Source: Candidatus Magasanikiibacteriota bacterium
GTDB taxonomy: Bacteria; Patescibacteriota; Patescibacteriia; Magasanikbacterales; GWA2-37-8
Assembly (NCBI GenBank): GCA_026396535.1
Contig: JAPLWP010000008.1
Coordinates: 1 to 21,993 of the forward strand
DNA: 21,993 bases
Direction: 5' to 3'
Both the position numbers and the translations under genes were made by a program. Each line of letters starts with the position of its first letter. Position 1 is the stretch's first letter. Below, in pieces: positions 5,871 to 12,872 of the stretch. Below the pieces are notes generated by a model. It worked only from the letters and a program-made list of their open reading frames with translations. It searched no databases and was not told the DNA's origin.

Positions 5871-6062
5871 ATGAACCTTTTTTATACTTCTCCTGGTGAC
5901 GATATAGAGGAAGACAAAGATGAAGAAAAAGACAGTTTCGAAGATCTCAAAGAAGATGAATTCGAAGACGGTCTTGGTACCGACGACTACGGTGACGGTG
6001 ACACCGACAACAGTTGGCCATCGGGTAAAAAAGATGCTGACGCCGAAGAAGAAGTAGAATAA
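5871..6062 (+). CDS. Very acidic 63-residue protein, function unknown
   Basis: Twenty-seven of 63 residues are Asp or Glu against five Lys, giving a net charge near -22. Apart from the first seven residues (MNLFYTS) there is almost no hydrophobic content, so the chain is probably disordered. A promoter of the local TTGACT-N17 type lies upstream and a strong terminator just downstream, supporting a real expressed gene. No Shine-Dalgarno is visible, as for other core genes here. The protein could be a DNA mimic, a cation buffer or a chaperone-like tail protein, but nothing in the sequence decides. It is convergent with efp. Confidence 0.65.
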   Translation: MNLFYTSPGDDIEEDKDEEKDSFEDLKEDEFEDGLGTDDYGDGDTDNSWPSGKKDADAEEEVE

Positions 6063-6070
6063 TTTAAAAT

Positions 6071-6103
6071 AAAAAAGACTGGTAATTGATACCAGTCTTT
6101 TTT
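6071..6103. terminator. Bidirectional terminator between the acidic-protein gene and efp
   Basis: A perfect 14-bp stem AAAAAAGACTGGTA/TACCAGTCTTTTTT with a five-base loop ATTGA, lying between convergent genes. The A-run and T-run give a proper U-tract on both strands. Confidence 0.92.
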
Positions 6104-6113
6104 ATTTTAAATT

Positions 6114-6674
6114 TTAAGCACGGGCGCTATATTCTCCAGTCTCAGTATTTACCAATACCTCTTCACCTTCTTTGATAAATATAGGAGCTTGAATATACAA
6201 TCCATTATCCAATTTTACTTCTTTAGTTACATTGCCGGCAGCACTATCTCCTTTTACTGCTGGTGCCGCTTCCACTACTGTATACTGAATCTTTTTTGGA
6301 ATCTGGATACTTACTGGACGATCTTCATATACACCTACAATTACATCCAATCCTTCTTTGAGATATTTTCCATCGTCGCCTACCAGATCTCCATCCATTT
6401 CAATCTGCTCATAACTTTTCATATCCATGAAAGCGTAGTTGTCTCCACTTTTATATAGATACTGCATAGTCTGAAACATCACACTTACAATATCCACACT
6501 TTCACTAGTCTTATAAGTGATTTCAATCACTTTACCATTGCCCAAATTTTTCATACGAGTGCGCACAAAAGCCGCACCCTTACCTGGGTTGATATGTTGA
6601 AATTCCACCACTACGAACAAATCATTTTGGTGTTTGATTACTACGCCTTTTCTTACGTCAGATGTTGAAGCCAT
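6114..6674 (-). CDS. efp: Translation elongation factor P
   Basis: EF-P (186 residues, standard length) binds ribosomes stalled at polyproline and promotes peptide bond formation. Seen: the N-terminal KOW-like domain with the exposed loop PGKG (Lys32 equals the modified Lys34 of E. coli EF-P), the central OB domain (YLKEGLDVIVGVYEDRPV region), and the C-terminal OB domain ending VNTETGEYSARA, the classic EF-P signature. The gene lies 38 bases downstream of an EpmA-like gene on the same strand, which fits lysylation of Lys32. It has no Shine-Dalgarno. A shared bidirectional terminator follows. Confidence 0.97.
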   Translation of the reverse strand: MASTSDVRKGVVIKHQNDLFVVVEFQHINPGKGAAFVRTRMKNLGNGKVIEITYKTSESVDIVSVMFQTMQYLYKSGDNYAFMDMKSYEQIEMDGDLVGDDGKYLKEGLDVIVGVYEDRPVSIQIPKKIQYTVVEAAPAVKGDSAAGNVTKEVKLDNGLYIQAPIFIKEGEEVLVNTETGEYSARA

Positions 6675-6712
6675 ATTGGAATGAATGAAGAATATATCCT
6701 TAGATATATAAA

Positions 6713-7744
6713 TTAATTTAATTGATCTTTAACGCTTTGAAAAATTACTTCGTTGATATCTAGAGCGCCGGTAAACAATAATACCATACGATCCACCCCT
6801 AAAGCAATACCCCCGGCCGGTTTTATCCCCGATTCTAGAGCCGCGATAAAATCCGGATCTACCGACCAAATCGGCCTATTTAGCCTTGCACGCAGAGCCT
6901 TATCTTTTTCCAAATTATCCTTTTGAGCCCTAGCATCCACCAGCTCGCCAAACCCATTGGCCAATTCCAGTCCTCCTATATATAACTCAGCGCGCTGCGC
7001 ATATCGAGCGTCATCTTCACATTTTTTTGAGAGCGAACACAGTTGAGCCGGATAATCATATACAAAAGTTGGTACGTCTTGGCCAAGCTGTGTTTCTATT
7101 TTATTTAAAAATATTTTATAAAAAAGATCTTCATATTCATCACTGTCGCTCACTTGATATCCTAGACCAGAAACCAATTTTTTCATCGGCTCTATTTCCA
7201 AATAATCATCCAAATTTACATTCAAATATTTTTTCCACAGATCTTTTACCGTTATTCGTTGCCAAGTATTAGCGAGATCTATTTCATTCTCTTTATATTT
7301 CAATATACCAATAGATAACTTCTCACCCACATATTTAAACAACTTTTCCGTATCGTCCATAAAATCTAGATATGTGCCTGGCGCCCGGTACCATTCAATC
7401 ATAGTGAATTCTGGATTGTGCGTACCGCCAAAACTTTCTTCATTACGAAAACATTTTCCAATCTCAAAAACTTTTTCATAGCCCGTGGCCAACAATTTCT
7501 TCAAAGCATATTCCGGAGAAGTGCGCAGAAAAAATTTATGAGACTCCAAACGCGGATCCAAAAATTCTACCGGCATTGGATTGAGATACGGCTCTTGTCC
7601 AGGCAAATGCAGAGCAATTGGAGTCTCCGCTTCTACAAAATTTTGCGACCAAAAAAATTCACGAATCAGACGCAAAATCTGTAAACGAGTTTCATATATT
7701 TTTTTAAGTCTTGGGTTGTCTTTTATTTCTATCCAAGAGGACAT
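6713..7744 (-). CDS. epmA: EF-P lysine lysyltransferase-like class II synthetase (EpmA/GenX/PoxA)
   Basis: A 343-residue stand-alone catalytic domain of class II lysyl-tRNA synthetase, lacking the N-terminal anticodon-binding domain. That is the architecture of EpmA, which attaches (beta-)lysine to EF-P. Seen: motif 1 region with VEAETPIALHLPGQEP (about residues 37-52), motif 2 FRNEESFGGTHNPEFTMIEW (99-118) and motif 3 AGGIALGVDRMVLLF (about 311-325). In motif 3 an Ala replaces the Gly of true LysRS, as in EpmA. The adjacent efp gene strongly supports this assignment. No EpmB (lysine aminomutase) or EpmC is in the window, so the donor could be plain lysine. A truncated LysRS acting on tRNA is less likely. 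It starts after the rpsR terminator, so it has its own promoter, not clearly seen. Confidence 0.9.
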   Translation of the reverse strand: MSSWIEIKDNPRLKKIYETRLQILRLIREFFWSQNFVEAETPIALHLPGQEPYLNPMPVEFLDPRLESHKFFLRTSPEYALKKLLATGYEKVFEIGKCFRNEESFGGTHNPEFTMIEWYRAPGTYLDFMDDTEKLFKYVGEKLSIGILKYKENEIDLANTWQRITVKDLWKKYLNVNLDDYLEIEPMKKLVSGLGYQVSDSDEYEDLFYKIFLNKIETQLGQDVPTFVYDYPAQLCSLSKKCEDDARYAQRAELYIGGLELANGFGELVDARAQKDNLEKDKALRARLNRPIWSVDPDFIAALESGIKPAGGIALGVDRMVLLFTGALDINEVIFQSVKDQLN

Positions 7745-7762
7745 AACCTAGAAAAAAAATAT

Positions 7763-7781
7763 CCCCCGATTGAGTCGAGGG
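7763..7781. terminator. Terminator after the rpsF-ssb-rpsR operon
   Basis: Stem CCCCCGA/TCGAGGG with loop TTGAG (one G-T pair). On the minus strand it is followed by a run of eight T (ATATTTTTTTT), correct for ending rpsR transcription. On the plus strand TTTTTATTTT follows too. It separates rpsR from epmA. Confidence 0.82.
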
Positions 7782-7792
7782 AAGTTTTTATT

Positions 7793-8029
7793 TTATTTTG
7801 GCTGAAAGGCCATAAGACTAGCTTGGCGAGCGCGTTTGATAGCGTTGGCCACGTGGCGTTGGTGCTTAGCGCACAAACCACTACGGCGCTGAGGAGCAAT
7901 CTTCATATAAGAAGATACGAAACGGCGCAAGTTGGCTACATCTTTATAATCTACCATCGTTTTGTTGTTGATGCAGTAGAAGCAGCTTTTGATTACGTTG
8001 GCAGTGTTTTTGTTGTTACTGTGATTCAT
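7793..8029 (-). CDS. rpsR: 30S ribosomal protein bS18
   Basis: Seventy-eight residues, a full-length bS18. The conserved core VDYKDVANLRRFVSSYMKI followed by PQRRSGLCAKHQRHVANAIKRARQ is typical. It keeps a CxxC (CFYC, about residues 16-19) and a later C-x-x-H (LCAKH), the zinc-binding C+ type of S18. bS18 binds bS6 on the small-subunit platform. It begins three bases after the ssb stop and closes the rpsF-ssb-rpsR operon, before a strong terminator. Confidence 0.96.
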   Translation of the reverse strand: MNHSNNKNTANVIKSCFYCINNKTMVDYKDVANLRRFVSSYMKIAPQRRSGLCAKHQRHVANAIKRARQASLMAFQPK

Positions 8030-8032
8030 AGT

Positions 8033-8482
8033 TTAAAATGGTATATCTTCAACTTTAATTTCTTCTTCAATTACCGCTGACGGTTCGTCATGGGAATTGC
8101 TGCTGTAAATTGGCGGAATATTTTCACTCACATTGGATGAGGTGCCGCTACGAGCGGGACCATCAAGCATGATCATGTTTTCGGCGATTATCTCGGTGCG
8201 GTAACGCTTCACACCATCTTGTCCGGTCCAGTCACGAGTTTTGATGCGACCTTCTACGTACATTTTGGCACCTTTGCGTAAATATTGACCAGCCACATCG
8301 GCTAGCTTTCCCCACATCACCACATTGTGAAACTCAGACTCTTTTTGTTTCTGTCCGTTGCTGTCAGTCCAAGCTCGGCCTGTGGCCACTGAAACACTGG
8401 CGACGGATTTTCCGGCAGGAGTGCTTCTTACTTCTGGGTCGCGAGTAAGACGACCGATGATAGTAGCGCGATTTAAATCCAT
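8033..8482 (-). CDS. ssb: Single-stranded DNA-binding protein
   Basis: A 149-residue SSB: N-terminal OB fold (about residues 1-105) with the family opening MDLNRATIIGRLTRDPEVR, the aromatic-rich core (EFHNVVMWGKLADVAGQYL), then a short disordered linker and the acidic tip VEDIPF that recruits replication and repair partners. The linker is short compared with E. coli SSB (178 residues). It sits between rpsF and rpsR, the conserved bacterial arrangement, with gaps of 16 and 3 bases. Confidence 0.96.
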   Translation of the reverse strand: MDLNRATIIGRLTRDPEVRSTPAGKSVASVSVATGRAWTDSNGQKQKESEFHNVVMWGKLADVAGQYLRKGAKMYVEGRIKTRDWTGQDGVKRYRTEIIAENMIMLDGPARSGTSSNVSENIPPIYSSNSHDEPSAVIEEEIKVEDIPF

Positions 8483-8498
8483 ATTTTTAAATTAAGGA

Positions 8499-8987
8499 TT
8501 AAACGCCGGCAATGATATTACCGGATAAGATTTCATCCAATTTTTTATCAATGGCTTGCATGTCAACTTTTTCAACAGGCTTTTCTACTGCCACTGGTTT
8601 TTCTGTTTTTATAATTGCGGAGTGATCTGGTTTTGTAGGCTCTTCAGCCAAAGCAAAGTCGACAGTAGGAGCACCGTAAGTAGCTTTGTGAGCTGGGCTA
8701 TAAGCAACATTAAAATCAGTAAACATCGCGCGCAAAAGATCACGCATCAAACCAAGTTTGTTCTGCAATGTTTTTAGACCGGTTACTTCAGCATTAAACA
8801 CGATGGTATAAAAATATCCGTAGCGAATCTGTTTGATAGGATAAGCAAGGCGCATTTTTCCCATTGTGCTAATTTCGGCCTGTTGACTATTTTCTTTCAC
8901 GAAAGAAAGAATTTCGTTGGAACGGGTCTGAGCTTCGGTTTCATCCAAAGTGCCGGGTAAGACCAATAGTAATTCGTATTTCTTCAT
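8499..8987 (-). CDS. rpsF: 30S ribosomal protein bS6
   Basis: A 162-residue bS6: the ferredoxin-like core fills about residues 1-97 (MKKYELLLVLPG at the start, MRLAYPIKQIRYGYFYTIVF in the middle). The following 65 residues form an extension rich in Ala, Lys, Pro and Val (repeated KPVAVEKPVEKVD), ending in a helix-like IDKKLDEILSGNI. Standard S6 is 95-135 residues, so this tail is long. It is the first gene of the operon, starting about 90 bases downstream of its -10 box. It has no Shine-Dalgarno. Confidence 0.95.
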   Translation of the reverse strand: MKKYELLLVLPGTLDETEAQTRSNEILSFVKENSQQAEISTMGKMRLAYPIKQIRYGYFYTIVFNAEVTGLKTLQNKLGLMRDLLRAMFTDFNVAYSPAHKATYGAPTVDFALAEEPTKPDHSAIIKTEKPVAVEKPVEKVDMQAIDKKLDEILSGNIIAGV

Positions 8988-9076
8988 AACAATTTATGAA
9001 ATGATAATTTGTAGCCTATTTCTAGACTGGTTTATATTAAATTTTACCTTTAGATACTTTTGTAGTAGGCCTCAAT

Positions 9077-9105
9077 ATAATAGCATAAAAGCAGAAAAAG
9101 TCAAG
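9077..9105 (-). promoter_or_regulatory. rpsF: Promoter of the rpsF-ssb-rpsR operon
   Basis: Read on the minus strand: TTGACT (9105-9100), a 17-base spacer and TATTAT (9082-9077). The leader to the rpsF ATG at 8987 is about 80 bases, long enough for the S6:S18 autoregulatory leader found in many bacteria, though I could not identify that structure with confidence. Confidence 0.7.
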
Positions 9106-9117
9106 ATGTAGGCACTT

Positions 9118-9147
9118 TTGGATGAAAAGCAAAAAATATGCTATAAT
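9118..9147 (+). promoter_or_regulatory. Extended -10 promoter of the type IV pilus operon
   Basis: TTGGAT (9118-9123), an 18-base spacer and TATAAT (9142-9147) preceded by TG one base upstream (TGCTATAAT). Transcription would start near 9154, inside the frame that runs from 9122, showing that the first residues of that frame are not translated and that the real pilB start is the ATG at 9178. Confidence 0.7.
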
Positions 9148-10519
9148 TAAACTTGCCGAATTATTTTTTGGCTATTTATGCTTACAGAAAAAACACTCAA
9201 ACAGGTACTACACTGATAGCAAAAGTCTGGAGGAAATTTTGGTTTCCAGTAATATTATTGAAGAATCTGTACTATATAAAGGTGTTGGCGAATTCTTAAA
9301 CACTCCTTTCACCACTCTCAAAGGCAAAACTATCAACAAAGATACTCTGGAAATTATTCCAAGCCTAGTAGCCGGCACTCATCAAGTAGTAGCTTTTGAA
9401 AAAAACGAAACAGAGTTGCTTTTGGCCATGACCGATCCGACTGATATTCAAACTATTGAATTTTTGCATAGAAAAACCGGCCTAACTCCCCAAGTTTACA
9501 TTACTACCCCAAGTGACCTCAAAGACGCCTTGCACAAATACCACGCCGAGCTAAAAGATGAATTTTCTGCTGTATCTAGCAAAAAAAACCCTACCGACGG
9601 CGACCTTAAAAAGGCCGGAGAAGAACTGTCCATCATTAAGATGACCAACAGTATCCTAGAGCATGCCGTATACGAGGGTGCTTCTGATATTCATATCGAA
9701 CCTGAAGAAAAAGACGTGACTATCCGCTACCGTATCGACGGCATTCTTAAACCAGTGATGAATTTGCCAAAAAACGTCCAAAACGGCCTAACGGCTCGCA
9801 TAAAAATCTTGGCCAACCTTAAGCTGGACGAACACATGATACCCCAAGACGGCCGTTTTAAGATCCAAATTCAGGATGAACAGATGGCTTTTCGTGTTTC
9901 GGTATTACCAGTCTATGACGGCGAAAAAATAGTAATGCGCTTATTGCACGAAGGTGCCAAACCACTCACCCTAGACCAGCTTGGATTCCTAGAAAGTGCC
10001 AGAGCTAAACTAGAAAATGCTATCAAAAAACCTCACGGTATGATTCTAGTTACCGGACCAACCGGATCGGGTAAAACCACCACTCTATATTCCGTACTTG
10101 GGATTTTAAACCAGCCAGGAGTAAATATTTCTACCGTAGAAGACCCTATTGAATACCGCGTAGCTGGAGTAAACCAAAGCCAGATGAATGCCAAAGTTGG
10201 TTTCACTTTTGCTAGCGGGTTGCGCGCACTACTACGCCAAGATCCAAATATTATTATGGTCGGTGAAATCCGTGACCAAGAAACCGCCGAAATTTCCATC
10301 AATGCCGCGATGACCGGTCACTTAGTGCTATCCACTCTCCATACCAATGATGCTCCAACCACTCTACCTCGCTTGGTAGATATGGGCGTGCCACCATTTT
10401 TAGTAGCTTATACTACCAATATTATTATTGCCCAGCGTCTAGTGCGCCGCATCTGCGAATTTTGTAAAAAAGAATTTACTCTAGAGGGGGCCGCACTGGA
10501 TGAACTCGTCCCGCGGTGA
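9122..10519 (+). CDS. pilB: Type IV pilus assembly ATPase PilB, main fragment (frame-shifted at both ends)
   Basis: PilB/GspE-type hexameric ATPase that drives pilus extension. Seen: N-terminal GspE domain (SKSLEEILVSSNIIEES onwards), Walker A GPTGSGKT (about residue 313), Asp box ASDIHIEPE (about 187), Walker B IMVGEIRD (about 380), His box HLVLSTLHTND and the first half of the zinc motif, CEFC. The frame from 9122 contains the promoter, so its first 19 or so residues are an artefact. A typical start, MLTEKTLKQVL, is at 9178 in another frame and runs into a stop at 9214; joining it to SKSLEEIL needs a frame change near 9205-9217. The 3' end stops at 10519 just before the second zinc-motif half, which continues in another frame. 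The gene is therefore broken twice as given. Confidence 0.88.
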   Translation: MKSKKYAIIKLAELFFGYLCLQKKHSNRYYTDSKSLEEILVSSNIIEESVLYKGVGEFLNTPFTTLKGKTINKDTLEIIPSLVAGTHQVVAFEKNETELLLAMTDPTDIQTIEFLHRKTGLTPQVYITTPSDLKDALHKYHAELKDEFSAVSSKKNPTDGDLKKAGEELSIIKMTNSILEHAVYEGASDIHIEPEEKDVTIRYRIDGILKPVMNLPKNVQNGLTARIKILANLKLDEHMIPQDGRFKIQIQDEQMAFRVSVLPVYDGEKIVMRLLHEGAKPLTLDQLGFLESARAKLENAIKKPHGMILVTGPTGSGKTTTLYSVLGILNQPGVNISTVEDPIEYRVAGVNQSQMNAKVGFTFASGLRALLRQDPNIIMVGEIRDQETAEISINAAMTGHLVLSTLHTNDAPTTLPRLVDMGVPPFLVAYTTNIIIAQRLVRRICEFCKKEFTLEGAALDELVPR

Positions 10520-10748
10520 AGGCTGCAATCGCTGTGGCCAAACTGGCTACAAAGGCCGCCAAGGTATTTATGAAGTGATGGAAATAGACGAGGGTTTGGT
10601 GAAAAAAATAAATGAACGCGCCACCAGTGACGAAATAAAAAAATATGCTCGCGAACATGGCATGCTTACTATGCTTGAAGATGGTTTGATAAAAGCCAAA
10701 TTGGGCGTTACTAGTATCGCTGAAATTTTACGCGTTACCAAAGAATAA
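10500..10748 (+). CDS. pilB: PilB C-terminal fragment
   Basis: This frame carries the missing end of PilB: RGEGCNRCGQTGYKGRQGIYEVMEI, the second CxxC of the tetracysteine zinc motif plus the conserved GYKGRxGIYEV strand, then the C-terminal helices to residue ILRVTKE. The true fusion point lies near 10506-10516. The upstream frame ends DELVPR, and a one-base shift at the CCCGCGG run would join LV to RGEGC. The distance between the two CxxC pairs is then roughly 15 residues shorter than usual, which suggests lost DNA rather than a simple one-base change. The ATG at 10500 is not a real start. Confidence 0.85.
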   Translation: MNSSRGEGCNRCGQTGYKGRQGIYEVMEIDEGLVKKINERATSDEIKKYAREHGMLTMLEDGLIKAKLGVTSIAEILRVTKE

Positions 10749-10759
10749 ATTTTATTAAA

Positions 10760-11869
10760 ATGGAAAACACTCAAATAAAAAGCTTATCTCCGTTCGAGCA
10801 AAAACTAAATGCTCTTTTTGAAAAAGTTTTTTCTCGTATTTCTTTTGTTGATAAAATGCTTTTTGTTTTCCATTTACAAATCATGATCAAAGCCGGTCTG
10901 TCTATCGTGGCGGCCTTGAAAATTTTGAGTGAAGAAATGGAAAACAAAAAACTTAAAAAAATTATTGCTCAAATAAAAAATGAAGTAGAAAAGGGACGAC
11001 AATTGAGCGAGGTGTTGGCACAATTTCCAGATATATTTCCAGAAATTTACGTCAGCATGATCGCCGCCGGTGAAACTGCCGGTACTATGGAAAAATCACT
11101 ACTCCAAGTATATACACAAATGAAAAAAAGTCATGAACTTTTGTCTCATGTGCGTGGCGCCATGGTGTATCCGGCCGTAGTGGTAGTAGCCATTATTGGT
11201 ATTGCTACAGAAATGATTGTATTTGTGCTACCAAAAATCTTGGTAATGTTTAAAGACTTTAATGCTGAATTACCACTACCTACTCGTATTCTTATTGGTA
11301 TCGTAGATTTTACCCAAAAATATGGTATTGAATTAGTGATCGGAATTTTTTTATTTATTGCTTTGTGGATTTATCTTTACAAAAAACCAGAATTTAAAAG
11401 ATCAATTCATGCTTTCATGTTGCATCTGCCAATTTTTGGAAAAGTTATTAAAGAAATAAATTTAGCCAGTTTTACTCTTACATTATCCTCTCTGCTTGAT
11501 AGTACCATCTCTATTATTGAAGCGGTAAAAATTACCGCCAGCGTACAGACAAATATGGTTTACCGAGAAACTTTGCTTAAAGTAGCAGAAAACCTAAAAA
11601 GCGGTACTACTCTATCTCAAAATCTCTCTCCTTATCATGATATTTTTCCACCCATGGTAACAGAAATGGTAATGGTGGGTGAAGAAGCCGGAAAAATGAA
11701 TGATATGCTTAAAGAGCTTTCTGAATATTATGCGAATGAAGTAGATTCGATGATGAAAAATTTCTCTACCATTATTGAACCAGTAATTATTTTGGTAATG
11801 GGTTTGATGGTAGCGGGAATCGCCGTTTCAGTAATTATGCCAATGTATAGCTTGGCACAAAGTTTTTAA
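10760..11869 (+). CDS. pilC: Type IV pilus inner-membrane platform protein PilC
   Basis: PilC/GspF (369 residues) anchors the assembly ATPase at the membrane. Two T2SSF domains are visible: the first at about residues 35-157 (FVFHLQIMIKAGLSIVAAL ... MIAAGETAGTMEKSL), the second at about 235-360 (FTLTLSSLLDSTISIIEAV ... MVMVGEEAGKMNDML). The paired GE-x-AG motifs are the family hallmark. Three long hydrophobic segments lie near 140-165, 195-215 and 340-365. It is complete and in frame. It starts 11 bases after the pilB stop, with no Shine-Dalgarno. No pilT retraction gene is next to it. Confidence 0.95.
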   Translation: MENTQIKSLSPFEQKLNALFEKVFSRISFVDKMLFVFHLQIMIKAGLSIVAALKILSEEMENKKLKKIIAQIKNEVEKGRQLSEVLAQFPDIFPEIYVSMIAAGETAGTMEKSLLQVYTQMKKSHELLSHVRGAMVYPAVVVVAIIGIATEMIVFVLPKILVMFKDFNAELPLPTRILIGIVDFTQKYGIELVIGIFLFIALWIYLYKKPEFKRSIHAFMLHLPIFGKVIKEINLASFTLTLSSLLDSTISIIEAVKITASVQTNMVYRETLLKVAENLKSGTTLSQNLSPYHDIFPPMVTEMVMVGEEAGKMNDMLKELSEYYANEVDSMMKNFSTIIEPVIILVMGLMVAGIAVSVIMPMYSLAQSF

Positions 11870-11870
11870 T

Positions 11871-12491
11871 ATGTTTGGTAACAATCCTTTTGAAGAAGCT
11901 TTCGGCTTGGACATCGGAGACCTCTCACTCAAGTTGGTCCAGGTTAGCATTGCCAAAACTCATAAAGATAAAACAATTTATAAAATAAAAAATTCTCGTC
12001 AAATTTCTTTACCGGCTGGCTATATTGTAAATGGTGAAATTCAACAACCGGAAATGGTTCGCAAAAAACTACTCCAGCTTTTAGATAAGGTAGATTATGG
12101 CAAAAAAATTACTTCGCCTTGGGTGGTGGCGGATCTGCCCGAACCAAAAACCTTCCTCACCTCTATTGAATTTGATATGCCGGCCAGTCAAATCACCAAA
12201 GAAGATGTGGAATTTCAATGTCAAAAACATCTACCTTTTGATCTTGCTAATGCCTACCTGGATTGGCAAATTATTCCTCAGATGGATTCACAAAAAACCA
12301 CCAGAGTTTTAATTGGAGCGGTAGAAAAAATAGCGGCTGATTCTTACACCTACTTACTTCAAAGCGCCAATCTACAGCCGTTGGCGCCACTCGCTCCGCT
12401 ATCATTATTTATGACAATGGCGGCGTGCGCTTTAGCACCAGTATTGATTTTTCAGGCGAACTTATCAATACCGCTTTGGCCCAAAGTTTAA
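11871..12491 (+). CDS. pilM: Pilus assembly actin-like protein PilM, N-terminal fragment
   Basis: The actin/FtsA-like cytoplasmic protein that links PilB/PilC to PilN-PilO. The N-terminal lobe is clear: FGLDIGDLSLKLVQVS (phosphate-1 loop, residues 11-26) followed by the family block VVADLPEPKTFLTSIEFDMP and EDVEFQCQKHLPFDL. The proper sequence ends after SANLQPLA near 12387. The rest of this frame (PLAPLSLFMTM onwards) is out-of-frame read-through of the second half. The true continuation, ATRSAIIIYDNGGVRFS, is in the next frame from about 12386, overlapping the same bases. About 30 residues expected between LQPLA and GATRS are missing, so this is an out-of-frame deletion. Confidence 0.87.
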   Translation: MFGNNPFEEAFGLDIGDLSLKLVQVSIAKTHKDKTIYKIKNSRQISLPAGYIVNGEIQQPEMVRKKLLQLLDKVDYGKKITSPWVVADLPEPKTFLTSIEFDMPASQITKEDVEFQCQKHLPFDLANAYLDWQIIPQMDSQKTTRVLIGAVEKIAADSYTYLLQSANLQPLAPLAPLSLFMTMAACALAPVLIFQANLSIPLWPKV

Positions 12492-12871
12492 AAATTGACT
12501 ATGAAAAAATCGAAGAAATGAAAATTAAAAATGGATTAAATTATATCAAAGAATTTCCAAACTATCTCAAAATTGTTGACGAACTTACGGAAAGCCTGGT
12601 AATACAAATAAAAAAAGCATTTGATTATTACGAAGATCATTACCCAAACCCTCAAGTAATAGAAAAGATCATTCTATGTGGCGGTATGGCGGAAATGGAA
12701 AACTTACGCGACACTTTGGTCCGTCGTTTAGAAATTCCTTGCGAATTCGCCGATCCTTTCCAAAATATTTCCGTCAAGAATTTAACAGCGGAAAATAAAA
12801 AAACTTCCCTGACTATGATTTCCGCTCTTGGCCTAGCCATGCGTGCTACCGCCAATCCTTACAATAGTTAA
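12386..12871 (+). CDS. pilM: PilM, C-terminal fragment
   Basis: This frame holds the second half of PilM: ATRSAIIIYDNGGVRFSTSI (phosphate-2 loop of the actin fold, from 12386), the helical region ELINTALAQSLKIDYEKIEE, and the adenosine-loop segment ILCGGMAEMENLRDTLVRRL, ending in the typical NPY motif (ATANPYNS). A GTG at 12425 gives an open frame but falls in the middle of a conserved strand, so it is not the true start. Together with the fragment from 11871 this would be a PilM of normal architecture, lacking an internal piece. The pilN gene begins two bases downstream. Confidence 0.86.
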   Translation, partial: ATRSAIIIYDNGGVRFSTSIDFSGELINTALAQSLKIDYEKIEEMKIKNGLNYIKEFPNYLKIVDELTESLVIQIKKAFDYYEDHYPNPQVIEKIILCGGMAEMENLRDTLVRRLEIPCEFADPFQNISVKNLTAENKKTSLTMISALGLAMRATANPYNS

Positions 12872-12872
12872 T

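Noticed and set aside
6071..6103. Short palindromes as CRISPR repeats or mobile element ends
   Set aside because: Each hairpin at gene ends occurs once, with A-run and T-run flanks of an intrinsic terminator. No regularly spaced direct repeats exist in the window.
10478..10530. Programmed ribosomal frameshift in pilB
   Set aside because: There is a short G-run (10486-10490) but no slippery heptamer with a downstream pseudoknot. Residues are also missing and other genes show similar joints, so deletion or sequence error is simpler.
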